Shown: in pieces, positions 54,312 to 63,125 of the stretch
Numbering within the stretch: the stretch's first letter is position 1
How the letters are laid out: the number at the start of each line of letters is the position of its first letter
NCBI GenBank assembly: GCA_025526915.1
Contig: JAHLKH010000040.1
Location: 109,210 to 173,209, forward strand
Direction of reading: 5' to 3'
Source: Entophlyctis helioformis
Taxonomy: Eukaryota; Chytridiomycota; Chytridiomycetes; Chytridiales; Chytriomycetaceae
Length of the DNA stretch: 64,000 nt
Made by a program: the position numbers and the translations under genes
Notes under the pieces: generated by a model
Told to the model about the DNA's origin: nothing
Databases searched by the model: none
The model's input: the letters and a program-made list of their open reading frames with translations, nothing else

Positions 54312-57300
54312 TCATATTGTGCTGGAAGTCACAGCACGTGGAGTTGCATGTGCCTTGCTGGCTCGTGACCCGCGGACAGACCGTGTCCGTGGTGGAGGCG
54401 GCAGGACGATGGGCGGATCGGGTGGTCTTGGAGGCCGCTGGTTGACAGGCAGCTCAGGTACTGGAAGCTGCTGGACGACAGGCTGACTGGCCTTTGTGTG
54501 TGTCAAGTAGAGCGGCCGCTCTCCATCGAGCAAATGCCCCAGTGCGACCATTCCGATGTTGGTGGCTCCAAGCACGTCTCGGTGGTAGACGGCCTTGCAT
54601 GCTGTGCACTCGTAGCGTCGCAGGTTGGTGCGGTTCTTGTATGGGATGCGCTGCTTGCACTGCGGGCACATCTGGCTGGTCAGGTTCTCGTTGCAGCGGT
54701 AGATCTGTGTGTGTGAGTGCATGATCGTGTGGTCAGTTGGTGCACAGATGGATAGATGGATGGCATGGCATCAGACGCACATAGGCATATCCAGACGACC
54801 GCAGATGCCTGATGAGAAACTTCTCAAACACAGCGTGCCGGCCACCTTGGCCTGTAAAGTCGATGCCAAATGCCCACACAACGGGAATGTCCTTCTCTGT
54901 TGGCTTGTCGAAGGGACCTTGAGACGCAGCAGATGCGCGCTTTCCAGTGGTCGATCCTGCCAGCTTCATGATGCCTTCAAGAGCATGTCCGCGAATAGAC
55001 ATGCTGTTGCTGCGCATGGAAAAACGCTCGGCCTTGACCTTCTGTGGAATGCCATGCCATGCCACTCAATGCAATCAGCAGGCGATCAAGCAGCATGGCG
55101 ATCATGCCGATATGCATTCAGAAGCAGAGAAAACATACCTTTGCATTCAGGAATGTCGAGCAATACGCCAAGCAGCGAAGATCCCAAAAGGCTCTCTCGC
55201 CAGGCTTGACGTTTGGATCGGCATGCTTTGCTGTCTTGAAGGCAATTGCCTCATGGATGTCGGCTGCCTTGGCATATCGGCCATTGAACCTGGCACAAGA
55301 GACAGGCGCTGTGAGTTGATCTGGTCAAGAGTGCACAGAGTCATTGCATACATACCATCGCAGAAGTTCGCGCTCAGCTTGAAATAAGCCAGAGGAGAGC
55401 ACATAGTTGGACTCGTGCGTGTATGTGCCGGTATTGACGTTGAGCAGCATGCTGGATGCGCCAAACAGGTACCGCTGGCCCCAGTCTAGACTGACAACGC
55501 GAACAGTCTGGTAGCCCTTTCGGCGAGCAGCTTGTTGGCATCAGCAACATCAGGTAGTCGCTGGGATGCATTGAAGTTGCGCTTGGCCTGTCATGCCATG
55601 GCATGAGTGAGGGATGTGCAATGCATGTGCACCAATGCGCGAGGTTAGCATGCAAGTGACATACAAGGTTTGGCACTTTTGGCTTGGCAGCTGTGGATGG
55701 CATGTCAGTTGGTGTGGACAGCAAGTACGCGTCTGGATTGGCACAGCAACTCACATTCGCCGTTGAGGTAATCAGGCACACAATCAGCCTCATTGGCAAG
55801 ACTGGGAAGCTCGCATGAAGACGCCGTGTCGGGACCTGCGAAGCAAGGCGGCGGTTAGAATTGATGTGTGCACCAAAGCATCCAAGCACGGCACATACTG
55901 CAAGGCGACTCTGGACGGTCTGTGCGATAATCGCGAACCAACTGGCCGACGCTGTATCCGTTCGAGATGACACTACTCATCCGTGTCCGTTTGGTTGGTC
56001 TCGCTGGGGGTAGAGCATCAACCGCAGCCTGGATGAAGTCCTTGCGCTCCTTGCCACGCAGACGCTGCTTCTTGGCCTCTTGCGTCGCCTTGGCTCTAGC
56101 CGCTTTCTTGGCCTTGGTGTTGGCTGCGTCCATTTCCGCTTCGGCTTCTGCCGGTGTTTGATACCGGCCTTTCTTGGGGCGGAGGCCGGGAAGCAGGACG
56201 TCCATGACGCAATTCTCGCGACTCGAGCTGAATGCCTTCTTGATCTCGCTGTCGGTTGACTTGAGTTTCAACTTTTTCGAGCCAGGCTCTTTGAGAAAGG
56301 TGGATTGTTAGTATCAAATCATAAAAAGATGGCACAAACAGGCAGTGCAACTTACTGATCGCAGCAAGTAGCTCCTTTTGCAGTGCTTGCAAAGCAGGAT
56401 CCTGCCCCTTGCTGTCGCGCTCCTTCTTTGTCCCCATCACAGACCAAAAGAGTGTCCTCTCTGTGATGAGAACGAAAGGGTCGCAGCTTGCCGGCTGCGG
56501 GCAAAGCTTGATGCTCTGTCTCCCAGCAAGATCGCACAGCGCATGGAACTTGCCGGGATGCGACAGCGACTCACTGAGCACAATTGCAGCAAGCTCGTCT
56601 AGCTCTGGAGGTAGCACGACAACGGCCTTGCCCTCTGTGGCTGAGGAAGAGCTGGATGCTGCGGCCTTCTTGCTGCGTGGCTTCTTTGGTGCGTCCTTGC
56701 CCTCCGTGGCTGGCAATGGGCTCGGCGCCGCGCTCTCGGTGGTGGCAGCCTTCCCGACACATGGCTTCTTGGCGTCCTTGGCACCGGCGGCCTTAGCGAC
56801 GTGTGGCTTCTTGGCTACGCCGCCCTTGTCGGTGATTGAAGTGCTGGACGCGGTCCGCTTGTGGGTTGGCGCGGGGTCCTTGCCGACGCGTACCTTCTTG
56901 GCTACGCCGCCCTTGTCGGTGATTGAAGTGCTGGACGCGGTCCGCTTGTGGGTTGGCGCGGGGTCCTTGCCGACGCATACCTTCTTGGCTACGCCGCCCT
57001 TGTCGGTGATTGAAGTGCTGGACGCGGTCCGCTTGTGGGTTGGCACGGCGTCCTCAGTGGCAGCCTTCCCAACGCGTGGCTTCTTGGTGGCTATGGCAGC
57101 AGCAAGCCTGGCGTCCCTGGCGGCTTTGGCAGCTGCGTCCCTGACGGCTTTGGCAGCAGCGCGCTTGGCGGCGTTGGCAGCAGCACGCTTGGCGGTCTCA
57201 GCGTCCCTGGCTTTCTTGATCAGGTACGTAGTCCACGCCGTCGCTTGCTTGGGAGTTGAACTGCGCACAAGCTTGAGGCACGCTGCAAACACCAGGTCGG

Positions 57301-60300
57301 ACTGGCTTCCAATGTAGTGCTGCGCCAGCATGGCACACACACTCTTGGCAAGGTTGCTGAAGATATCATTCGCAGCTTCCGCGCAGAGGCTGCCGTCAAG
57401 CCTGTCTGGTAGAGCCGGCTCCTGCGCGACGGCTGGCGGCATGTTGGGCTGTGGTATGCCTTTCTTGATCGCATCGGCGTGCACCATGCCTCGCGTCCAT
57501 GACCGGTGCATCATCAGCTGCATGGCCGTGACGAGCCACGCGTTGATCGTGCTCATATTGAGACCCGGCTGGGCCATCTGCTTGCCACTGAAAATGTACG
57601 ACAGGTGGCGCAGCATACAGGCCATGGACGTCTCGCCGCCAGAAGCGCTGCTGATGATCTCCGTGAGCAGTTGGTTCGCTGTTGGCACCGCCGGTGCTGC
57701 TCCTGGCTGCTCAGACTCGTCGGCGTCCTCGGCGTCCTCAGACTCGTCGGCGTCCTCAGACTCATCGGCGTCCTCGATGTCCTCAATGTCCTCATACTCG
57801 TCGGCGTCCTCGCTGTCCTTTGACTTCTTGACCCTCTCGTGCAGACATATCTCGAGTCTCGTGCCCGTGGCGAGTGGCACCGGATCGCCAAAGCGAGGAT
57901 CGTTGCTCTCTGGGTTGTACAAACTTGAGCCATACATGATCCGCGCGTCAATGCCCTTTCTGAGCGTAAATCGGCCGGACAGGAAATCCTCCCTTGACAT
58001 GCCACCGGGGCGGTTGGTGCCGTCTGAGTTGCTGGGATCGTCGAGGGCTCGGATATCATCGTTGCTCAAGAAGCAGAACCCGGTCTGCTTTTCTTGGAAC
58101 CACTGGTAAACGTGGTATTTTGGCGGGAGGGGCGTGTCTTGAACGATCTCGAGGAGCTCTTCAAGGACGGCACCAATGACGATAAGGCCGGCCTGCCGAG
58201 TACCGACGGTGAACAAGTACACACGGGTAAACTTGTCCTCGACGATCAGATCCCGCGTCCATGTCTCTGGCGTCTTCCTGCCATGAAGGCCATGGAATCT
58301 GACGCGCAATGGATCACTCGAGGTAAGGTCCTGCAAACCACGCCAAGCTGCCAGTCAGTACATGCATCGCCATGCATGCAGGCAGAATGGCGATCCTAAA
58401 TCGTACCTCGTATAGCACTCTCATGCCACAACGATCAGCCGCGTCCACAGCGGGTCGATCGGTCGTGTCCACAGCGGGTAGATTGGTTGCGCCTCCTTTT
58501 GATTGCCGCACCTTGTCGCCGATGGCCGCAAGGAGTGTTATGAATCGCGGGTAACGATCTGGCTCATCTTTCTGAGCTTCAGCTGTAGTGCCAATCGTGA
58601 GCGAATGACGACTCTACCAAAACACGCATGTCAGCAAGTGCTCTCACGGCACATCGCACAGCATACATCACTTACACTCGCGTTGTGCCAGAAGGAAACC
58701 TGCGGTGCTGCAGGCCTGACCTTTGCCTGTTGGTCTTCGCGGCCTTCTTTGCCTCAGTATCTACAGCTTCCGTTTCGCTCTTCTTTTTGAGCTTGGCGAG
58801 CATGGCTGGCGTGAGAGGGCGTGGTGCCTGCAGAGGTTGGATGGCAACATGAGCAATGCATTCCGAGTGCACAAAATACATATGCAAGCATCAATGGTAC
58901 ATCAGAACTAACCGTCGTCTGGGTGTCTGCAGCTCGATTGAGAGAAAAGACAACCCGCTGTGCTTGTCCAGGCCAACAGTTGGTAGATGACCATTTACAC
59001 TTGGGCGGCGTTGGTGGTTGAAGCCCCTGTCAATTGGAAAAATGAGCGACTGCACCAAGTCATCACATGCACACACGGCCAGTGTAGACAGAGACGCACC
59101 GATGCCTGCTCGATGATTGACTTTAGCAGAGCAATAGCCTCGGCTTGCTGCTCGACAAGTGTCACTGGTTGGCCCTTCGTTTGAGCTTTCAGGTCTTTCA
59201 GCTGTTTTATGGCCCTGTCGCGGATTTCGGCAAAGGTCTTTGAGGAAACGCGGCGGGTGTTGATCTTGCCTTGATACTTGGGTTTCTGCTTGTTTTTCTG
59301 CGTTTCTGGTACTAAAGTAGCACATTTGACAAAGGCAGCACTGTCAGTGGATGGTGTCAAGTCATTCTGATGCAAGCAGCACGTACTTGGAGTTGATGAA
59401 TGCTCAAAGGGTACGCATGGAGGATACACGATCTTGTTCAGCTGGTTCTGCATCACCAAAGCGACAGTCTGTTCGATGGACAGTGGATTGGGTTAGACAC
59501 TTCAAGGCAAGAAATGCACATGAGTCCAAGTCATGCAGAAACTTACGGTTGCATGCTGAATGGCCCAATCTGGTTTGTTGAGCAATGTGCGCGCTTCCCG
59601 TACAGGAGGCTTCTTGCAGGCAAGCGCTACAAGTCGCGCGCTTGCCGCCCGGCTGATCCTCGCCAGAATGTCGCGGCCCGCGACTCCGCCATGATTGCCA
59701 GAGAGACGGCCCGCCGCGTGCTTGACAATGCAGTCAAATGCGATCGGGCAGCCGTTGACCTGCTCAAACGCGGTGTCCATTTGCTCGCTGCTGACAATGG
59801 TCTCGAGGTGCCGGTTGATGTCGCTCTGCGTCAGATGCACGACGTTGGAGTCTGGGTGTCGTTCTTGCCAGTTGGACAGAGTCAGCAATGCGAGAACCTG
59901 CAGAGATCGCATGCATGAGTACCTTGGTTGAGCTGCGGCGGTCTTGACGGCAGCCTTGCCGCTGTCATTCCATGTGGTGATAGATGGTCAGTACAGTGCT
60001 CTGCATGCAAATGCATCAACAGTGCCGCGTGCTTGACCGATCGCGCAATGACTTGCCTCTGCCCTTGCACATCGCGAGATTGACCGCTGCTTCTGCTTGG
60101 GGCTTTGAACGCCGCGGCGGAAGCTCCTGACTCGTCGAGGTAAACGAAAACGTCAAAGGCGTTGAGAAATGCCTTGGCGAGGTCCTCGCCTCCGATTGGC
60201 AACAAGTCCTTGACGTACGCGTCCCTGAGGCCCGTCAGGAAGTTGTTGGAAAACTTGCGGTTGCGGAGGCGATCACGGAAGCCGGCCAGATCCGTGATTC

Positions 60301-60939
60301 CCCGCTTGCTTATCACGCCATCAACGTACTCGTTAATGAACTTGGCACCAAAACCAATGCCTGCAAGATGATGTGAGTGGCAACGCATGTTAGTCGGCAT
60401 CGCAGCATGGATGACAATACAGAGCATGAAGCCAGGAATCGCACGCACCACGCCTGTAGCAATCGAAAAAGTCATTCTTGGCGAATGCAGCTAGAGTTCG
60501 GCAAGAGCCATTGAACTCGTACACTCCCATGGCTGACGCAGTGGACGGGATACCTGCATGGTTATAAGACCGGATCTCGCTGTCGCGTCCCTTGCGCATG
60601 CTCATCGTGATGACAGGGCAGCGGCCGTCGCAGTGCATCACCAAGTCCAAGTCGTTGGCGATAACCACCATTGGTGTGTCTCTGTTGCAAGATGAAGACT
60701 GTTAGCCATCAATCAAAACATACAGTTGCGATGGCGGTCAATACCTTGGATTTCTTGCATACTCGGCTGCGCACCGGGCGATGCAAACGTCCGCCTCGTG
60801 GTCACACCAATGAGCCGTATGCTGTGGCTTGGTCTCGAGGATCTCTGCGATCGCCTCGTAAATACGCTGCTTGTCGTCGTGCGTGAGCGTGAACGAACGT
60901 CGCAGCGTGTAACTGTCCTCGTCGAGAGCGGCTGGCCGT
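54312..60939 (-). CDS. XPG/FEN-like nuclease region fused to a C-terminal Fanzor (TnpB-like) RuvC/zinc-ribbon nuclease
   Basis: Eighteen exons: 60939-60745, 60681-60449, 60360-60053, 59961-59923, 59897-59547, 59468-59387, 59311-59100, 59026-58913, 58827-58678, 58613-58407, 58330-56356, 56288-55899, 55835-55755, 55690-55665, 55587-55356, 55289-55139, 55041-54781 and 54704-54312. They join in phase to ~1,800 codons. Exons 1-3 carry XPG-I (WCDHEADVCIARCAAEY, VVIANDLDLVMH) and the H2TH segment (AFAKNDFFDCYRRGIGFGAK). The middle has an acidic Asp/Glu run and three Lys-rich 29-residue repeats. The last exons are Fanzor: RuvC-I VVSLDWGQRYLFGAS, RuvC-II NENLTSQMC, zinc ribbon CPQC...CTAC, RuvC-III YHRDVLGATNIG. 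One base appears missing at 55515-55520. The XPG-N domain is absent. Confidence 0.8.
56808..57052. repeat. 87-bp direct repeats (29-residue Lys-rich units) in the XPG-Fanzor gene
   Basis: Nearly three copies with exact 87-bp spacing (anchors at 56811, 56898 and 56985). Each encodes a unit around PTHKRTASSTSITDKGGVAK with KK clusters, resembling repeated nuclear-localisation or nucleic-acid-binding segments. Confidence 0.9.
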
Positions 60940-61152
60940 CTGGTGGCAGAGGGGCAGTGAGTATACAGGCTTACGGCTGGATACAACTTCATTGAGACTC
61001 AGGCACAGACCTGGTGGCAGAGGGGCAGTGAGTATATAGGCTTACGGCTGGATACAACTACAACAACAGGGCCAAGCCAAGTCCGGGCGAGGCGCGTCCA
61101 GATCAATGCCAGCAGGTCACGTGACCACGGGACTGCGGCGGCATCCGTTACA
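60940..61152 (-). mobile_element. LTR of the minus-strand Ty3/gypsy element (3' LTR)
   Basis: Reading the minus strand, the LTR starts TGTAACGGATGC at 61152, directly after a polypurine tract. It contains a GGTCACGTGACC palindrome (61115-61126) and a TATATA box (61033-61038), and probably ends ...TGCCACCA near 60940. The far end is inferred, because the matching 5' LTR is not in the window. Transcription from it would run into the XPG-Fanzor gene. Confidence 0.75.
60941..61059. repeat. 48-bp direct repeat, 71-bp period, inside the minus-strand LTR
   Basis: Two copies, 60941-60988 and 61012-61059, differ at a single C/T. The spacer in minus-strand sense reads GGTCTGTGCCTGAGTCTCAATGAAG and closely resembles the spacer in the plus-strand LTR. 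Confidence 0.95.
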
Positions 61153-61160
61153 CTCCCCCC
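61153..61160 (-). promoter_or_regulatory. Polypurine tract of the minus-strand Ty3/gypsy element
   Basis: GGGGGGAG immediately precedes the LTR start TGTAACGG on the minus strand. This is the normal position of the plus-strand primer for LTR-element reverse transcription. Confidence 0.75.
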
Positions 61161-61205
61161 AGCGTAGACAGCCACTCATAAGAACGAAGAGTGGATGAAC
61201 AGCGA

Positions 61206-62768
61206 CTAAGAGGATGCATGGGCGTTGCACACACGAGAGGAAGAAGTGCGGGCAACAATGGACGCGTAGGACACAGGACGGGGAACCGTGCGCTCAGAGC
61301 GACGAGGTGGGGCGGGATGGTTGAGAGGGGGAAGAGAAGAGAGAGAGAAGGAAGGAGGAGAAGAGGGAGGAGGGAGAGGAGGGAAAGATGGAGAGAGAGA
61401 GGGAGATGCAGGTGCAGCAGGTGCGATCGGCTCGTCAGCTGGAGCAGGTGCCGCGGGCGTGGCTGCTGCTGGAGCAGGGGCCACTGGTGCAGGAGCAGGC
61501 GCAGTGCGCTTGCGGCGAGAGGGCTTGGATGCCTTGGGCTGCGTGGGAGCAGGCGCCGCGGCGGGGGCAGGGGCAGCCGGTGCAGGAGCCGCGTGCGTGG
61601 GCTGAGCCGGTTTGGACGCCTTGCCCTTAGGCGCCTTGGTCGGCCGAGCGTGGAATGCCTTGACGAGGTCCTGGGCCTTGCGCATGTCGGCAGCTGGGAC
61701 CCATGTGTTGTCGTCGGCTGGATAACCGACCCACTTGACCAGATACTCGATCTTGCCGCGATAGGTGCGCGAGTCAACGATCCGCTCGACCTCGTAGTTG
61801 TCCGACGTGCCGTCGTCGGCGTGGTACTCGGGGTCAGGCCGGGAGGGCACATCCTTGCGGCCGGTGGGCGCAGACAGAGGGTCGACATACGGGCAGATCC
61901 GGTCGGCATGGAACACGTTGTGGACGCGGTGCAGCGAGGCAGGCAGCGCAAGCGTGTAGTTGAGGCCAGATTCACCAGAGTCCAGGCTGGTGATGGCAAA
62001 AGGGCCGAGCCACTTGGCGGCCGTGAGCGGCGGGCGGTGCGAGTCCGCCGGCCAGGAGATGCCCTCAGCGTTGAGGAGCACCATGTCGCCGATCTTGTAC
62101 GCAGGGTGACGGCGGCGACGCTTGTTTGCCTGAACGGCCATGGCTGCCTGGGCTTTGCGCCGATTCAAAATGGCCAAGTCGCGAGCAGCAGCCATGTCCA
62201 GCAGCAGGTCGCGGGCCGCGGCAGATGGTGCCAGGGCTGGCTCGGACGGGAAGGACCGCGGGTGGCGGCCAAACGCCAGGAAGAAGGGTGCAAAGCCAGA
62301 CAACGCAGACGGCGCGCAGTTGAGGCCAAAGCAGGTGGGACCGAGCAGCAGCGGCCAGTCAGAGCCGTGGTAATCGGCCGCCTTGGCGAGCGCATCCTTG
62401 ATGGTGCGGATGCTGCGTTCGGCCAAGCCGTCAGTCTGCTGGTGGCGAGCCGTGCTGAGGTTCTGCTTGATCCGGGCAGCAGTGCAGAGGCTCGACCAGA
62501 AGGCCGACAGCCAGCGGGCGTCGCGGTCCGAGACGATGTCGACCGGGAAGCCCTTGCCCGAGCAGACCCAGCGAGTCAGGAAGAGCTCGGCCAGCTCCTG
62601 GGCCGACGACGAGCGGCGGCACGGGAACGCGTCGCAGAGGCCGGACAGGCGATCGACCACAACCAGAGCAGCATCAAACGCATCGTCTTGTCCGCCCGCG
62701 GGCAGGAACATGACGTCCATGGCGACGCTCAAGAAGCAGTCGTCCGGGATCACGAGTGGATGCAGCAT
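61206..62768 (-). CDS. Chromovirus (Ty3/gypsy) integrase C-terminal part with chromodomain, 5'-truncated
   Basis: An open frame of 520 codons. Integrase catalytic core: first Asp in AMDVMFLPAGG, second Asp in DIVSDRDARW, Glu in HQQTDGLAERSIRTIKDAL. Then the GPF/Y-like region (IGDMVLLNAEG, KWLGPFAITSL, RVHNVFHADRICPY) and a chromodomain (YEVERIVDSRTYRGKIEYL, VKWVGYPADDNTWVP). A Pro/Ala-rich tail follows. The H2C2 finger, RT, RNase H and protease that should precede it are missing. The apparent start codon uses the first base of the plus-strand LTR inserted at 62768, so it is an artefact of truncation. It belongs to the element whose LTR is at 60940-61152. Confidence 0.92.
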   Translation of the reverse strand: MLHPLVIPDDCFLSVAMDVMFLPAGGQDDAFDAALVVVDRLSGLCDAFPCRRSSSAQELAELFLTRWVCSGKGFPVDIVSDRDARWLSAFWSSLCTAARIKQNLSTARHQQTDGLAERSIRTIKDALAKAADYHGSDWPLLLGPTCFGLNCAPSALSGFAPFFLAFGRHPRSFPSEPALAPSAAARDLLLDMAAARDLAILNRRKAQAAMAVQANKRRRRHPAYKIGDMVLLNAEGISWPADSHRPPLTAAKWLGPFAITSLDSGESGLNYTLALPASLHRVHNVFHADRICPYVDPLSAPTGRKDVPSRPDPEYHADDGTSDNYEVERIVDSRTYRGKIEYLVKWVGYPADDNTWVPAADMRKAQDLVKAFHARPTKAPKGKASKPAQPTHAAPAPAAPAPAAAPAPTQPKASKPSRRKRTAPAPAPVAPAPAAATPAAPAPADEPIAPAAPASPSLSPSFPPLPPPSSPPSFSLSSLPPLNHPAPPRRSERTVPRPVSYASIVARTSSSRVCNAHASS

Positions 62769-63010
62769 GTAACGGATGCTCGGTCGCGGTCACGTGATCC
62801 ACGTGACCCACGTGACCGGACAGACATTGTCGGGCCGCACTGGCCGCTCTGGTTTCCCCCGTTCTTGCAGTCGTCTGCCCGCCCTTCCCCTGCGTGCACA
62901 CATACTGACCCGAGAGACCAGGTCTGTGCTGCCTCCCAATGAAGAGTCGTCTGCCCGCCCTTCCTCGCGTGCACACATACTGACCCGAGAGACCAGCCGG
63001 CAAGTCCGTC
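62768..63010 (+). mobile_element. 5' LTR region of a plus-strand Ty3/gypsy element inserted into the integrase
   Basis: It begins TGTAACGGATGC at 62768, the same 12-base start as the minus-strand LTR. It carries three CACGTG boxes at 62791, 62800 and 62809, and a duplicated block ending ACTGACCCGAGAGACCAG. The 3' limit is approximate. The plus-strand gag-like frame starts 116 bp further on, after a leader with repeated TCGATTTTTCCG units (63077-63120). Confidence 0.75.
62869..62996. repeat. ~52-bp direct repeat, 76-bp period, inside the plus-strand LTR
   Basis: Copies at 62869-62921 and 62945-62996. The spacer reads GTCTGTGCTGCCTCCCAATG, continuing AAG, which parallels the spacer in the minus-strand LTR. 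The repeat body differs between the two elements. Confidence 0.9.
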
Positions 63011-63125
63011 TGGCGGCCCAGTACTACAGCAAGAACCGCCCTCTCGACGCTGTCGGCCGCCGTTTCCCGCCGCCGTCGATCGATTTTTCCGTCGATTTTT
63101 CCGTCGATTTTTCCGTTTTTTTCAG

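Noticed and set aside
59923..60060. GC-AG intron at the 60057 donor of the XPG-Fanzor gene
   Set aside because: GCAAGT is present, but the GT donor four bases on (exon end 60053) is the one that keeps phase 0 with the following two exons.
60738..60992. ATG at 60992 as the start of the XPG-Fanzor protein
   Set aside because: The codons before 60939 lie in the LTR duplication and translate to nothing XPG-like. The splice acceptor at the LTR edge, or truncation, explains the start better.
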